Shown: positions 1 through 7,180 of the stretch, one piece after another
Position numbering within the stretch: position 1 is the first letter of the stretch
Layout: each line of letters begins with the position of its first letter
Assembly: GCA_028825055.1 (NCBI GenBank)
Contig: JAPKAW010000042.1
Location: 1 to 11,778 of the forward strand
DNA from: Flavobacteriales bacterium
Lineage (GTDB): Bacteria > Bacteroidota > Bacteroidia > Flavobacteriales_D > Sanyastnellaceae
DNA: 11,778 nucleotides
Direction: 5' to 3'
The notes under the pieces: generated by a model
Database searches by the model: none
Told to the model about the DNA's origin: nothing
What the model saw: only the letters and a program-made list of their open reading frames with translations
Translations under genes and position numbers: made by a program

Positions 1-1133
1 CCGTGGCTACATTTCACATCGTCCGCATAGATTTCCAATTCCGGCTTGGCATTCATGACCGCTTCACGGCTCGCCAATATGTTCGCGTTCTGTTGATACG
101 CGTTGGTTTGTTGCGCATCTGGACGCACAAAAACCTTCCCATTGAACACCCCTTTGCTTTTGTCATACAAGATGCCCTTATAACTCTCAGAGCTTGTGCA
201 ATGGGGCATCCGGTGATCCACCGTCGTATGGTTGTCAACCAACTCTGATTTGTTCGGTAGAAACGCCCCGTTCAATACGGTGTCTGCTCCTGAACCATTG
301 AGCGCTATGGCCAAATCATTTCGAACCCATAACCCTTGAATCGTAGCGGTTTGAATGCGGAATCGGCTACTGGCTGCTTGATCAATGGACTCCATGGCCA
401 AATGATGCACAGTACCCGGCTCATCCTGCACTTTGTCCAGACGCAACGTGGCGCCTTCACCGACAACACCTGTGGTCAGTGTATTGACAAATCCAGATGC
501 ATCGTCAGAAGATGAGGACCATACAACGACACTCGCCTCTGCATGTTTCCCCAAGTGTATAGAGTGCCGTAAAAAAGTCGGATTACCAACGCCTTCTTGA
601 CGCTGGTGAATGACCAACGGGCGATCCAAAACCACACCGTCCTTGATGGACAAGAATACCCCATCGGTGGCATATTTTCCATTCAACGCCGCAAACCAAT
701 CTGAGCGTTCCATGTCGGTCAAAACCCGCTTTTCATGGACGTGTGCTTCTGCATCCGATAAAGGCATGCACGTCACGCCTTCTGCAACGGGCAAACTACT
801 CGATACGGCATCAAAGCAGCCGTTCACAAAGACCAAACGGTAGGCATCCAAACCTGGCACCGGCAAAGGGTCCAGTTCAGTAGCAGCAAGTGTTTGGGAC
901 TGACTGCGCGCGCAATCCGCCCAAAAACCGTTGACGGCAGTATATTTCCAACGCTCCAAACGTCGATGTGGAACAGGCAGCGTCGTCAGCAATGCATCAA
1001 CAGCTTCGTTGATACAGTCTGGAAACAACGCCTGCAGCCGACGCTCCATCTCCAAGCCTTTCGTTTGGCTTGCAGCGTGCATTGGAAGGCGTTGAGGACC
1101 CAGTTGGGGTTGTTTATTCAACGCTTTACTCAT
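1..1133 (-). CDS. sufD: SufD, Fe-S cluster scaffold subunit (3' part cut off by window edge)
   Basis: SufD is a cytoplasmic subunit of the SufBCD scaffold, which assembles iron-sulfur clusters using sulfur delivered by SufS. The frame starts at the ATG at 1133-1131 and stays open for 377 codons to the left edge without a stop. It overlaps the sufC stop by 4 bases (ATGA), which suggests translational coupling. The N-terminal half is helical and variable (an RLERWKYT stretch near residue 55). The rest reads as the beta-helix core typical of SufB/SufD. The diagnostic motif is at the very end: EIYADDVKCSH, with Cys375 and His377. These match the conserved CSH of E. coli SufD (C358/H360), whose His acts at the SufB-SufD interface. 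Against the usual length of about 420-450 residues, some 50-70 C-terminal residues lie outside the window. I see no frameshift. sufS would be expected next, but that cannot be seen here. Confidence 0.95.
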   Translation of the reverse strand, partial: MSKALNKQPQLGPQRLPMHAASQTKGLEMERRLQALFPDCINEAVDALLTTLPVPHRRLERWKYTAVNGFWADCARSQSQTLAATELDPLPVPGLDAYRLVFVNGCFDAVSSSLPVAEGVTCMPLSDAEAHVHEKRVLTDMERSDWFAALNGKYATDGVFLSIKDGVVLDRPLVIHQRQEGVGNPTFLRHSIHLGKHAEASVVVWSSSSDDASGFVNTLTTGVVGEGATLRLDKVQDEPGTVHHLAMESIDQAASSRFRIQTATIQGLWVRNDLAIALNGSGADTVLNGAFLPNKSELVDNHTTVDHRMPHCTSSESYKGILYDKSKGVFNGKVFVRPDAQQTNAYQQNANILASREAVMNAKPELEIYADDVKCSH

Positions 1134-1882
1134 GAGACGACGCCTTCTTTGATCCAATCATACCCTCTCTCCTCCAATTCCAATGCCAATTCTTTGCCGC
1201 CGGTTCTGACAATTTTCCCATCCACAAGAACGTGGACGAAATCGGGAACGATATAGTCCAACAAACGCTGGTAGTGAGTAATCACCAGAAAACTTCGCTC
1301 TGGTGAACGCATGCTATTCACTCCATTGGCTACAATGCGCAAGGCATCAATGTCCAATCCAGAATCGGTTTCATCCAAAATAGCCAACTTTGGTTCCAAC
1401 ATGGCCATTTGAAAAATCTCATTCCGCTTCTTCTCACCTCCTGAAAATCCCTCATTAACCGAACGGTCCCGGAGCTTGCCGTCCAATTCCACCAACGACG
1501 CTTTCTCCTTCACTAAGTTCAAAAAGTCCTTTGCTGCAATTGGATCAAGGCCTGCGTGTTCTCGCTTTCCATTGAGTGCCGCTCGCATGAAATTGATGTT
1601 GGAGACACCTGGGATTTCGACCGGGTATTGAAAAGCTAAAAACAGTCCGGAACGTGCACGTTCCGTGGCATCCATGTCCAGTAGGTCCTGACCATCAAAA
1701 TCAACGGTACCCCCGGTTATTCCATATTCTTCACGTCCTGCAAGGACCGAAGCTAGCGTTGACTTACCCGAACCGTTTGGCCCCATAATCGCATGGACTT
1801 CACCCGGACCGATATGGAGGTCTAGTCCTTTCAAAATTGGCGTGTCCTCGACAGAGGCCTTGAGTTGATTGATCTTCAGCAT
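1130..1882 (-). CDS. sufC: SufC, ABC-type ATPase of the SufBCD Fe-S assembly complex
   Basis: SufC is the cytoplasmic ATPase that drives conformational change in the SufBCD scaffold. It is related to ABC transporter ATPases but is not a transporter. At 250 residues it has normal family length. Visible motifs in order: Walker A GPNGSGKST (34-42), Q-loop Gln85 in FLAFQYP, signature FSGGEKKRNE (146-155), Walker B LAILDETDSGLD with Asp170 and Glu171, and switch His203 in ITHYQRLL. The SGGEKKRNE signature and the DETDSGLD Walker B are typical of SufC rather than of transport ATPases. The start ATG (1882-1880) shares one base with the sufB stop (TAATG) and the stop overlaps the sufD start, so it is almost certainly co-transcribed and coupled with both. 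Identification is very secure. Confidence 0.98.
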   Translation of the reverse strand: MLKINQLKASVEDTPILKGLDLHIGPGEVHAIMGPNGSGKSTLASVLAGREEYGITGGTVDFDGQDLLDMDATERARSGLFLAFQYPVEIPGVSNINFMRAALNGKREHAGLDPIAAKDFLNLVKEKASLVELDGKLRDRSVNEGFSGGEKKRNEIFQMAMLEPKLAILDETDSGLDIDALRIVANGVNSMRSPERSFLVITHYQRLLDYIVPDFVHVLVDGKIVRTGGKELALELEERGYDWIKEGVVS

Positions 1883-3330
1883 TATCCTACACTTCCTTCC
1901 AGTGAAACTGCCAACAGTTTGCGCGCTTCAACGGCAAATTCCATGGGCAATTGATTCAAAACGTCTTTCGCGTATCCGTTGACAATCAAACTAATCGCTT
2001 GCTCGGCATCGATCCCACGCTGCAGACAATAAAATATTTGATCTTCTCCGATTTTCGAAGTGGTCGCCTCGTGTTCCACTTTAGCACTCGGGTTTTTCAC
2101 CTCGATGTAAGGAAACGTATGCGCACCGCTCGTATCGGTCATGAGCAGCGAGTCACACTGAGAAAAGTTCCGTGCGTTTTCTGCGCTCGGCATGATTTGT
2201 ACCAAACCGCGGTAACTATTTTGACTCCTGCCCGAGCTGATGCCTTTCGAAATGATGGTCGAGCGCGTATTGCGGCCCAAATGAATCATCTTGGTTCCCG
2301 TATCCGCCTGCTGCGCATTATTGGTCACCGCCACGCTATAAAACTCTCCGATGCTGTGGTCGCCCTTCAAAATGCAACTTGGGTATTTCCACGTCACCGC
2401 ACTCCCCGTCTCGACTTGTGTCCAGCTAATTTTAGAGCGCTCATGGCAAATGCCTCGTTTCGTTACAAAGTTGTACACCCCGCCTTTGCCCTGCGCATCG
2501 CCCGGATACCAATTCTGCACCGTGCTGTACTTGATCTCCGCTTCATCGAGTGCGATCAACTCGACAACGGCCGCGTGCAATTGATTCTCATCCCGCTGTG
2601 GGGCCGTGCACCCTTCGAGGTAGCTCACGTAACTGCCTTTGTCTGCAACCAACAATGTCCGCTCGAATTGACCTGTTCCGGACTCGTTGATTCGGAAATA
2701 CGTGCTCAACTCCATCGGACAACGCACCCCTTTAGGGATGTAACAAAACGAACCTTCCGTAAAAACCGCACTGTTCAGGGCCGCAAAATAGTTGTCTTTC
2801 GTGGGTACAATGGAACCGAGGTACTTCTTCACGAGTTCAGGATGCTCTTGCACCGCCTCTCCCAATGAACAGAATATGATGCCGAGCTCTCCCAACTTCG
2901 CTTTAAACGAAGTGGCAACAGAGACAGAGTCCATTACAAAATCGACAGCCACACCAGAAAGTCGCTTTTGCTCCTGGATTGAAATGCCCAACTTCTCCAT
3001 AGTCCGCAACAATTCAGGGTCCACTTCATCCAACGAACCCAATTCCTTCTTTTGTTTCGGAGCAGCGTAATAGCTAATTCCTTGATAGTCCGGTTTGTTG
3101 TAGCTCAAATGAGGCCATTCAGGCTCCTCCATTTCCTTCCACACTTCATACGCAGCCAAGCGCCACTTCAGCAGCCACTCGGGTTCGTTTTTCTTGTCCG
3201 AAATGAACCGAATGATCTCCTCGCTCAGGCCGGGAGGCGCCTTATCCGATTCGATGTCTGTCGTGAAGCCAAATTCGTATGCTTTGGCAGTCACATCCTC
3301 CAATATCTTGTCTTTGCCGTCGTATGCCAT
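1882..3330 (-). CDS. sufB: SufB, core scaffold of the SufBCD Fe-S assembly complex
   Basis: SufB is the main subunit on which nascent Fe-S clusters form; in the family it receives persulfide sulfur from SufS, with or without a SufE/SufU partner. The 482 residues match full-length SufB. Recognisable blocks are IPKGVRCPMELSTYFRIN (198-215), YLEGCTAPQRDENQLH (237-252) with Cys241, NFSQCDSLL with Cys392, and KVEHEATTSKIGEDQIFY (417-434) with His420 and Glu421. By alignment of motifs, Cys241 and Cys392 correspond to E. coli Cys254 and Cys405, on the sulfur-transfer path, so the catalytic residues look intact. The start at 3330 is 24 bases after the sufA stop and is preceded by AAAGGTG, a passable ribosome binding site. 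A long open frame lies antisense within this gene at about 1951-2868; I regard it as a compositional shadow. Confidence 0.98.
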   Translation of the reverse strand: MAYDGKDKILEDVTAKAYEFGFTTDIESDKAPPGLSEEIIRFISDKKNEPEWLLKWRLAAYEVWKEMEEPEWPHLSYNKPDYQGISYYAAPKQKKELGSLDEVDPELLRTMEKLGISIQEQKRLSGVAVDFVMDSVSVATSFKAKLGELGIIFCSLGEAVQEHPELVKKYLGSIVPTKDNYFAALNSAVFTEGSFCYIPKGVRCPMELSTYFRINESGTGQFERTLLVADKGSYVSYLEGCTAPQRDENQLHAAVVELIALDEAEIKYSTVQNWYPGDAQGKGGVYNFVTKRGICHERSKISWTQVETGSAVTWKYPSCILKGDHSIGEFYSVAVTNNAQQADTGTKMIHLGRNTRSTIISKGISSGRSQNSYRGLVQIMPSAENARNFSQCDSLLMTDTSGAHTFPYIEVKNPSAKVEHEATTSKIGEDQIFYCLQRGIDAEQAISLIVNGYAKDVLNQLPMEFAVEARKLLAVSLEGSVG

Positions 3331-3354
3331 GTTGCACCTTTAAATTAAGATCCT

Positions 3355-3681
3355 TTAAAGAGAGAAACTCTCTCCGCAACCGCATGTTCGATTGGCATTC
3401 GGATTATGAAAAACAAATCCATTTCCATTCAGCCCTCCGCTGTACTGCAATTCAGTTCCCACTAGGTAGAGAAAACTCTTACGGTCAACGACAATTTTCA
3501 CTTCATTATCCTCAAAAGCCTGGTCTCCTTCGCCCATTACATGATCGAAGTCCATCTCGTACATCAGCCCTGAACACCCTCCACCTTTAACACCTACGCG
3601 CAAAAAACTACCTTCAGGACGGCCTTCCTCCTGCAATAATTTTCGCACTTCATCGCGCGCATTTTCATTGACTGTTATCAT
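3355..3681 (-). CDS. sufA: A-type Fe-S carrier protein (SufA/IscA/HesB family)
   Basis: This 108-residue protein belongs to the HesB/IscA/SufA family, which binds and delivers Fe-S clusters or iron to target apoproteins in the cytoplasm. The three cluster-binding cysteines are present: Cys36 in GGGCSG, and Cys100 and Cys102 in the C-terminal CGCGESF. Length and motif spacing are normal. It is the first gene of the suf cluster, with sufB starting 24 bases downstream, and it has a Bacteroidota-type promoter at 3705-3734. The name sufA rests on position in the suf operon. From sequence alone, SufA, IscA and ErpA are hard to separate, so the family is secure and the exact paralogue is an inference. 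Confidence 0.93.
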   Translation of the reverse strand: MITVNENARDEVRKLLQEEGRPEGSFLRVGVKGGGCSGLMYEMDFDHVMGEGDQAFEDNEVKIVVDRKSFLYLVGTELQYSGGLNGNGFVFHNPNANRTCGCGESFSL

Positions 3682-3704
3682 CGAAACTCGTTGATTTACT
3701 TGGG

Positions 3705-3734
3705 CAAATATACGCTGTTTAAACTCGCGCTAAA
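3705..3734 (-). promoter_or_regulatory. Predicted Bacteroidota-type promoter of the suf operon
   Basis: On the minus strand, TATATTTG (3712-3705) is an exact match to the Bacteroidota -7 consensus TAnnTTTG. It is preceded, after 18 bases, by TTTA (3734-3731), a near match to the -33 TTTG/TTG element. The -7 element ends 23 bases before the sufA start, leaving a leader of perhaps 15-20 bases. The spacing and element quality fit the housekeeping sigma consensus described for Flavobacterium and Bacteroides. I saw no convincing operator, such as an IscR-like palindrome, next to it. Confidence 0.6.
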
Positions 3735-3821
3735 CAGGTGCTACAGCGACAACTGCAGGTTCTTAGCCAGAACTGCACAAGGTTGGCAATCCAATCGCAT
3801 CTTTGGAACACGAATAAAACC

Positions 3822-4703
3822 ATGGCGCGCTCGACCTCATCCAATCCTCGTTACACAGCGTCCCAGATCACCACTGCGGTGACGACCACTGTTGGAATGA
3901 CGCTTACCCTCCTGATGATGGGACTGCTAATCGTGATGGCTTATCTCGGTTCGCAATGGGAAAAGCAACTCCGCCAAGAAGCCCGGGTTCAAGTTTTTTT
4001 TCAGCGAGAGTTGGATAGCAATTTGCTTGAATCAGCGCGCGAAGCCTTGAGGACAGACCCTTCCGTCGAACGGGTTTCGTATTTAGATGCGGCCACAGCA
4101 AGTCGGGAGTTGGAGTTGGAGTTGGGCGAGTCTTTTGTTGACTTCCTTGGTTACATCCCCCTTGCTGATGTGATGGACATTCAAATGAAGGGGGCTTGGA
4201 GCACCACGGAAGAACTGACCCTGGCGGTGGAACGAATGGAGCAAATCCCTGGAGTCGAAGAGGTTGTTTGGCAAAAGGCATTGCTTCAACAAATCGAATC
4301 CGCGCTGGACCGCTTGTTTTGGCCTTTGTTAGGCCTCGCACTTGTTTTCTTGTTAGCGGCGATCGCTTTGATCAACAACACCATCCGTCTGACCGTATAC
4401 GCCCGTCGCTTTATCATCAAAACGATGCAGCTGGTTGGTGCGCACCCGCAATCCATTCGCAATCCATTCATTCGCCAAGGACTGCTCTACGGCGTATTAT
4501 CCGCAAGTCTCGCGTTTGCTTCCATCAACGGGTTGTTGTTTGCCGTCCAATGGCACAACAATAGCCTTTCCCCTTTTTTCTCTCCACTGAGTCTCTTGAT
4601 TCTTTGGGGGATTTTGTTGGTTTTAGGGGCCACATTGGGCGGAATTTCAACGGCCGTCGCTGTGAATCGATTCCTTCGCAAACGCTTGGATAGCTTGCAC
4701 TAA
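3822..4703 (+). CDS. ftsX: FtsX, cell-division permease-like membrane protein
   Basis: FtsX is an inner-membrane protein that, with the ATPase FtsE, couples the divisome to peptidoglycan hydrolase activation in the periplasm. From the ATG at 3822 it is 293 residues. It has the family layout: cytoplasmic N terminus, TM1 about 20-42, a periplasmic domain about 44-160 (VQVFFQ at 56-61, where FtsX proteins carry a beta strand), then TM2 about 166-188, TM3 about 220-242 and TM4 about 258-281. The loop RLTVYARRFIIKTMQLVGA (189-207) is a strong FtsX signature. The frame is open further upstream with an ATG at 3738, but MARSTSSNPRYTAS looks like the natural N terminus and the extra 28 residues do not resemble the family. 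No ftsE adjoins it, as is common in Bacteroidota. It is followed 9 bases later by the DUF3098-type gene. A run of 8 T's and a GAGTTG triplicate lie inside the gene but keep frame. Confidence 0.93.
   Translation: MARSTSSNPRYTASQITTAVTTTVGMTLTLLMMGLLIVMAYLGSQWEKQLRQEARVQVFFQRELDSNLLESAREALRTDPSVERVSYLDAATASRELELELGESFVDFLGYIPLADVMDIQMKGAWSTTEELTLAVERMEQIPGVEEVVWQKALLQQIESALDRLFWPLLGLALVFLLAAIALINNTIRLTVYARRFIIKTMQLVGAHPQSIRNPFIRQGLLYGVLSASLAFASINGLLFAVQWHNNSLSPFFSPLSLLILWGILLVLGATLGGISTAVAVNRFLRKRLDSLH
4107..4124 (+). repeat. Three tandem GAGTTG hexamers inside ftsX
   Basis: GAGTTG occurs three times in tandem with no mismatch, encoding Glu-Leu three times at FtsX residues 96-101 in the periplasmic domain. 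Because the unit is six bases, gain or loss of copies would keep the reading frame and change the protein by two residues per unit. It is a very short array and probably incidental. Confidence 0.6.
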
Positions 4704-4712
4704 ATTTGACCC

Positions 4713-4958
4713 ATGAGTGAGAAGAACACCTCCGCTCCATCCGCTGATGGATTTGCTTTTACACGAACCAATTATATCTGGTTGATTGCCGGCATGGCCA
4801 TTCTCGTGATCGGGTATATCCTCATGTCAGGCGGCAAGTCGGAAGACCCCAATGTATTCAGTGATGCAATCTTCAATTTTCGAAGGATCACACTTGCTCC
4901 GATCGTCGTTTTGACAGGCTATGGCACGATTTTCTACGCGATTCTGAAAGGACGATGA
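4713..4958 (+). CDS. Small two-helix membrane protein, DUF3098 family
   Basis: This 81-residue protein has no assigned biochemical role. Residues 1-17 are polar. A hydrophobic helix spans about 22-39 (YIWLIAGMAILVIGYILMSGG), then comes a short loop with FSDAIFNFRRITLAP (49-63) and a second helix about 62-78, ending in a basic tail. The pattern of an N-terminal FxFxxxNY, an LMSGG after helix 1, and IFNFRRITLAP before helix 2 matches what I know of DUF3098, a family largely confined to Bacteroidota and usually found between ftsX and uppP. It starts 9 bases after ftsX, and its stop overlaps the uppP start by 4 bases (ATGA), so coupled expression is likely. A link to division or the lipid carrier cycle is inferred only from context. 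Confidence 0.85.
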   Translation: MSEKNTSAPSADGFAFTRTNYIWLIAGMAILVIGYILMSGGKSEDPNVFSDAIFNFRRITLAPIVVLTGYGTIFYAILKGR

Positions 4959-5752
4959 CACATTGGGAAGCCGCTCTGCTTGGCATCATTCAGGGCCTGA
5001 CAGAATTCCTTCCAGTAAGTAGCTCTGGGCACCTCGAGCTAGGAAAATCCTTGTTTGGATTGAGTGATGTGGATTTGACCTTTAGCGTCTTGGTTCATGG
5101 AGCAACGGCTTGCAGTACGCTCGTTGTTTTCCGCAAGGACATTGTACAATTGATTGTAGGGGTGTTCAACGGAAAGGCTGAAAACGCTCAAAAATCCCGA
5201 GTGTATGTTGGTTGGTTGGCAGCCTCTGCTGTTCCCGCCGCTGTAATCGCCTTTACCCTACGTGATGTGCTCGAAGAAGCCTTCATCAACCAACCTCAAC
5301 GTGTCGGATACATGCTGTGCGTGACGGCGCTTGTCTTGTTTTTGTCTGAACGTATGCGGGCTTCGGAACGCCTTCTGACTTTACCGCGCGCTGTTGCCAT
5401 AGGTCTAGCGCAAGCCATGGCCATCATCCCAGGCATCAGCCGATCGGGGTCAACGATTGGAATGGCCATCGCTTTGGGCGTTTCTCGAGAAGAAGCCGCT
5501 CGATTTAGTTTCTTGATGGCTTTGCCTGTTATCCTCGGCGCCACGGCTCTCGAAGTCCTTGACCTCATTCAGGAACCAGCCGCTGCTGGAGCGTCTATGG
5601 GATGGAGTGCGTATCTACTCGGGGCCATAACGGCATTTATAAGTGGGTGGTGGGCGTGTCGTTGGATGATACGATGGGTGAAGAGCACAAGTCTCAACGC
5701 CTTCGCCATTTATTGCTTGATTGCAGGGGTCGTAACCATTGTGATCCTATAA
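4955..5752 (+). CDS. uppP: Undecaprenyl-diphosphate phosphatase (BacA/UppP type)
   Basis: UppP dephosphorylates undecaprenyl diphosphate at the inner membrane, regenerating the lipid carrier for peptidoglycan and other surface polymers. In its family, high copy gives bacitracin resistance. The protein is 265 residues (usual about 260-290) and strongly hydrophobic, with about eight membrane-embedded segments. Both catalytic signatures are intact: QGLTEFLPVSSSGH (13-26), giving the Q/E-x3-E motif (Gln13, Glu17) plus Ser22-24 and His26, and PGISRSGSTIG (159-169) with the essential Arg163. The inverted-repeat architecture of the family is visible in these two halves. The start overlaps the stop of the DUF3098-type gene by 4 bases. 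In many Bacteroidota truB follows uppP, but here an unrelated lipoprotein gene starts 31 bases downstream. Confidence 0.97.
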   Translation: MTHWEAALLGIIQGLTEFLPVSSSGHLELGKSLFGLSDVDLTFSVLVHGATACSTLVVFRKDIVQLIVGVFNGKAENAQKSRVYVGWLAASAVPAAVIAFTLRDVLEEAFINQPQRVGYMLCVTALVLFLSERMRASERLLTLPRAVAIGLAQAMAIIPGISRSGSTIGMAIALGVSREEAARFSFLMALPVILGATALEVLDLIQEPAAAGASMGWSAYLLGAITAFISGWWACRWMIRWVKSTSLNAFAIYCLIAGVVTIVIL

Positions 5753-5783
5753 ATTCCATCCTGTTACGATTCACTTCCTCTCC

Positions 5784-6320
5784 ATGAGCCATTCCTTTTC
5801 AGTTTTTTTAATCGCCCTCGTTGCCCTAACAACCGGGTGTTCTGAAGTTACATTTCAAGAATCTGTTCCTCTCAATCGCAAGTCTTTGAATGCCTTTCCA
5901 AAAGCATGGCACGGCGTCTGGACCGATACAGAGGGCGACTTGCATACCATCTCTGGATCCGGTTTCGAGTCGTCGGATAGTGAGACAGAGCCCGTCCTAT
6001 TGAGCCCATCTGTTTTGCTCAAGCGGTTTCAAGGGTATTTGGTCTTAAACCGACAACAAGACAATGGACGCTGGGAGGTATTGCTAGCCAAGCGTAAAAA
6101 AGACCGCATCCTTCTCTTTCAATTCGATTCTTCCAACGAAGCTTCGGTTGCCGTCTGGGAGGCGGTTTTGGGCGCATCCATGGAACAAGCGTCAGCCCCA
6201 TCGGTGGATGTCAATCGCAAAACCTATGTGTTATCGCCCGAAAACAACTTTGCACTTCGGCAGCTCATTCTCAAAGGGGGATTGACGGAAATTTCCACGT
6301 TGAAGCGTACCGCCGACTAG
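5784..6320 (+). CDS. Unrecognised lipoprotein, downstream of uppP
   Basis: I do not recognise this family. The 178-residue product has a clear type II signal peptide: a short start, a hydrophobic core FSVFLIALVAL (5-15), then a lipobox-like TTG-Cys with the lipidated Cys at residue 19. The mature part is polar and mixed in charge, with alternating patterns (for example YLVLNRQQDNGRWEVLLAKR, then DRILLFQFD) suggesting beta strands. There is no catalytic motif, repeat or coiled coil that I can see. It follows uppP after 31 bases on the same strand and so is probably the last gene of the ftsX-DUF3098-uppP operon. It converges on the SOD gene, 24 bases away. A role in envelope maintenance is inferred only from context. 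No strong Shine-Dalgarno sequence precedes the ATG, which is unremarkable in Bacteroidota. Confidence 0.85.
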   Translation: MSHSFSVFLIALVALTTGCSEVTFQESVPLNRKSLNAFPKAWHGVWTDTEGDLHTISGSGFESSDSETEPVLLSPSVLLKRFQGYLVLNRQQDNGRWEVLLAKRKKDRILLFQFDSSNEASVAVWEAVLGASMEQASAPSVDVNRKTYVLSPENNFALRQLILKGGLTEISTLKRTAD

Positions 6321-6344
6321 GTTCAGCGCAGCGCACCAAGACCT

Positions 6345-7082
6345 TTAAGCACGATCGTTGGAAGCCACTACATCCCAATTGATTTGCTGCATAAACGCGG
6401 CGATATAGTCTTTTCTGCGATTTTGATAGTTCAAGTAGTAAGCGTGCTCCCAAACGTCAACTCCTAGCAAAGGCTGACCTACTTGCTCCACTACGTTGGT
6501 CATCAGCGGGTTGTCTTGATTGGGAGTACTTGTGACTTCCAGTTGACCTTGGGGGTTTCGAATCAACCAAGCCCAGCCACTGCCGAATCGCGTTGCTGCC
6601 GCCTGAGAAAATGCATCTTGAAACGCCTCTACCGACCCGAATACTTCTATCAATTCAGCACGCAAGTCACCTTCAGGCATTGGTGAGCCTCCTGGCTCCA
6701 AGGTTCTCCAATACAACGTGTGGTTGTAATGCCCTCCCCCATTATTCCGAAGGCCCTTTTGATCAGTTGTGATGGAGGACAACAAAGACTCCAAAGTCAA
6801 TCCTTCGGTTGACATTCCTTCAGCAATCATAGCCCGGTTCAACTTGGTGACATACCCGGCATGGTGTTTGCCGTAATGGATCTCCATGGTCATCGCATCA
6901 ATCGCTGGATTCAGCGCGTCAAATCCATACCCTAAAGGCTCCTGTTTGAACAGGAACGGTGGTGGGTTTAAATCATTCCCTTGTGGACTCTCTGTCCCCT
7001 GGTCGTTGCATCCGGCCAATGGTGCCAATAACAGTCCCGCACCTGCGGTTCCAGCCAATTTTATGAACGTGCGCTTCTTCAT
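6345..7082 (-). CDS. sodA: Exported lipoprotein-type Mn superoxide dismutase
   Basis: This Fe/Mn-family superoxide dismutase converts superoxide to hydrogen peroxide and oxygen. The catalytic part (about 43-240) has both family domains and all four metal ligands: His69 (EIH), His121 (GGGHYNH), and Asp209 and His213 (DVWEHAYYLNY). Gly116/Gly117 in the first domain together with Gln189 in TPNQDNPL of the second is the Mn-type arrangement; Fe enzymes usually carry the Gln in the first domain. At 245 residues it is about 40 longer than cytoplasmic enzymes because of an N-terminal extension. That extension is KKRTFIKLAG, then a hydrophobic stretch, then a lipobox LAGC with Cys25, and a Gly/Asn/Pro-rich linker. 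KRTFIK resembles a weak twin-arginine (Tat) motif. This predicts a membrane-anchored enzyme facing the periplasm or outside. It is divergent from the AsmA-like gene. Confidence 0.95.
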   Translation of the reverse strand: MKKRTFIKLAGTAGAGLLLAPLAGCNDQGTESPQGNDLNPPPFLFKQEPLGYGFDALNPAIDAMTMEIHYGKHHAGYVTKLNRAMIAEGMSTEGLTLESLLSSITTDQKGLRNNGGGHYNHTLYWRTLEPGGSPMPEGDLRAELIEVFGSVEAFQDAFSQAAATRFGSGWAWLIRNPQGQLEVTSTPNQDNPLMTNVVEQVGQPLLGVDVWEHAYYLNYQNRRKDYIAAFMQQINWDVVASNDRA

Positions 7083-7086
7083 GTTG

Positions 7087-7094
7087 CAAAGATG
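7087..7094 (-). promoter_or_regulatory. Candidate -7 promoter element right before the SOD start
   Basis: On the minus strand CATCTTTG sits just 4 bases before the ATG. It matches the Bacteroidota -7 consensus TAnnTTTG in all but the first base. No convincing -33 TTTG/TTG is seen at 17-19 bases upstream. If real, transcription would begin at or within a few bases of the start codon. It is weak alone but is strengthened by the same geometry before the gene at 9567. Confidence 0.35.
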
Positions 7095-7180
7095 GGTCTT
7101 CCACGTTAAAGTGTGGACATCAATGCAATCCTCCTGCGCGTCCAGCCGTTGGAACCATTAGATTCGATGTTGCAAGCGCC

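Noticed and set aside
1..1133. Apparent absence of a gene left of sufC, or a broken sufD
   Set aside because: Reading the minus strand directly shows one uninterrupted sufD frame of 377 codons. It simply has no stop because the window ends first.
1951..2868. Long open frame (about 305 codons) on the plus strand, antisense to sufB
   Set aside because: It lies wholly inside the strongly identified sufB. Its translation is rich in Arg, Leu and His with no recognisable motif, as expected for a shadow frame of a conserved gene.
3798..3805. CATCTTTG as promoter of the ftsX operon
   Set aside because: It has one mismatch to TAnnTTTG, no -33 partner at a suitable distance, and a different spacing to the start from the two better cases. 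Not strong enough to list as a feature.
3738..3821. Upstream ATG extending FtsX by 28 residues
   Set aside because: The added sequence (MLQRQLQVLSQNC...) does not look like an FtsX N terminus. The ATG at 3822 gives the normal length and a typical polar N terminus before TM1.
6321..6344. Possible terminator between the lipoprotein and SOD genes
   Set aside because: The 24-base gap contains GCGCAGCGC and a GGT/ACC pair, but the arms cannot form a stable hairpin with a usable loop and there is no T-run on either strand.
7159..7166. TAGATTCG as a -7 element for the AsmA-like gene
   Set aside because: It is one mismatch from TAnnTTTG, but within the highly conserved TTTG part, and no -33 element is seen at 17-19 bases upstream.
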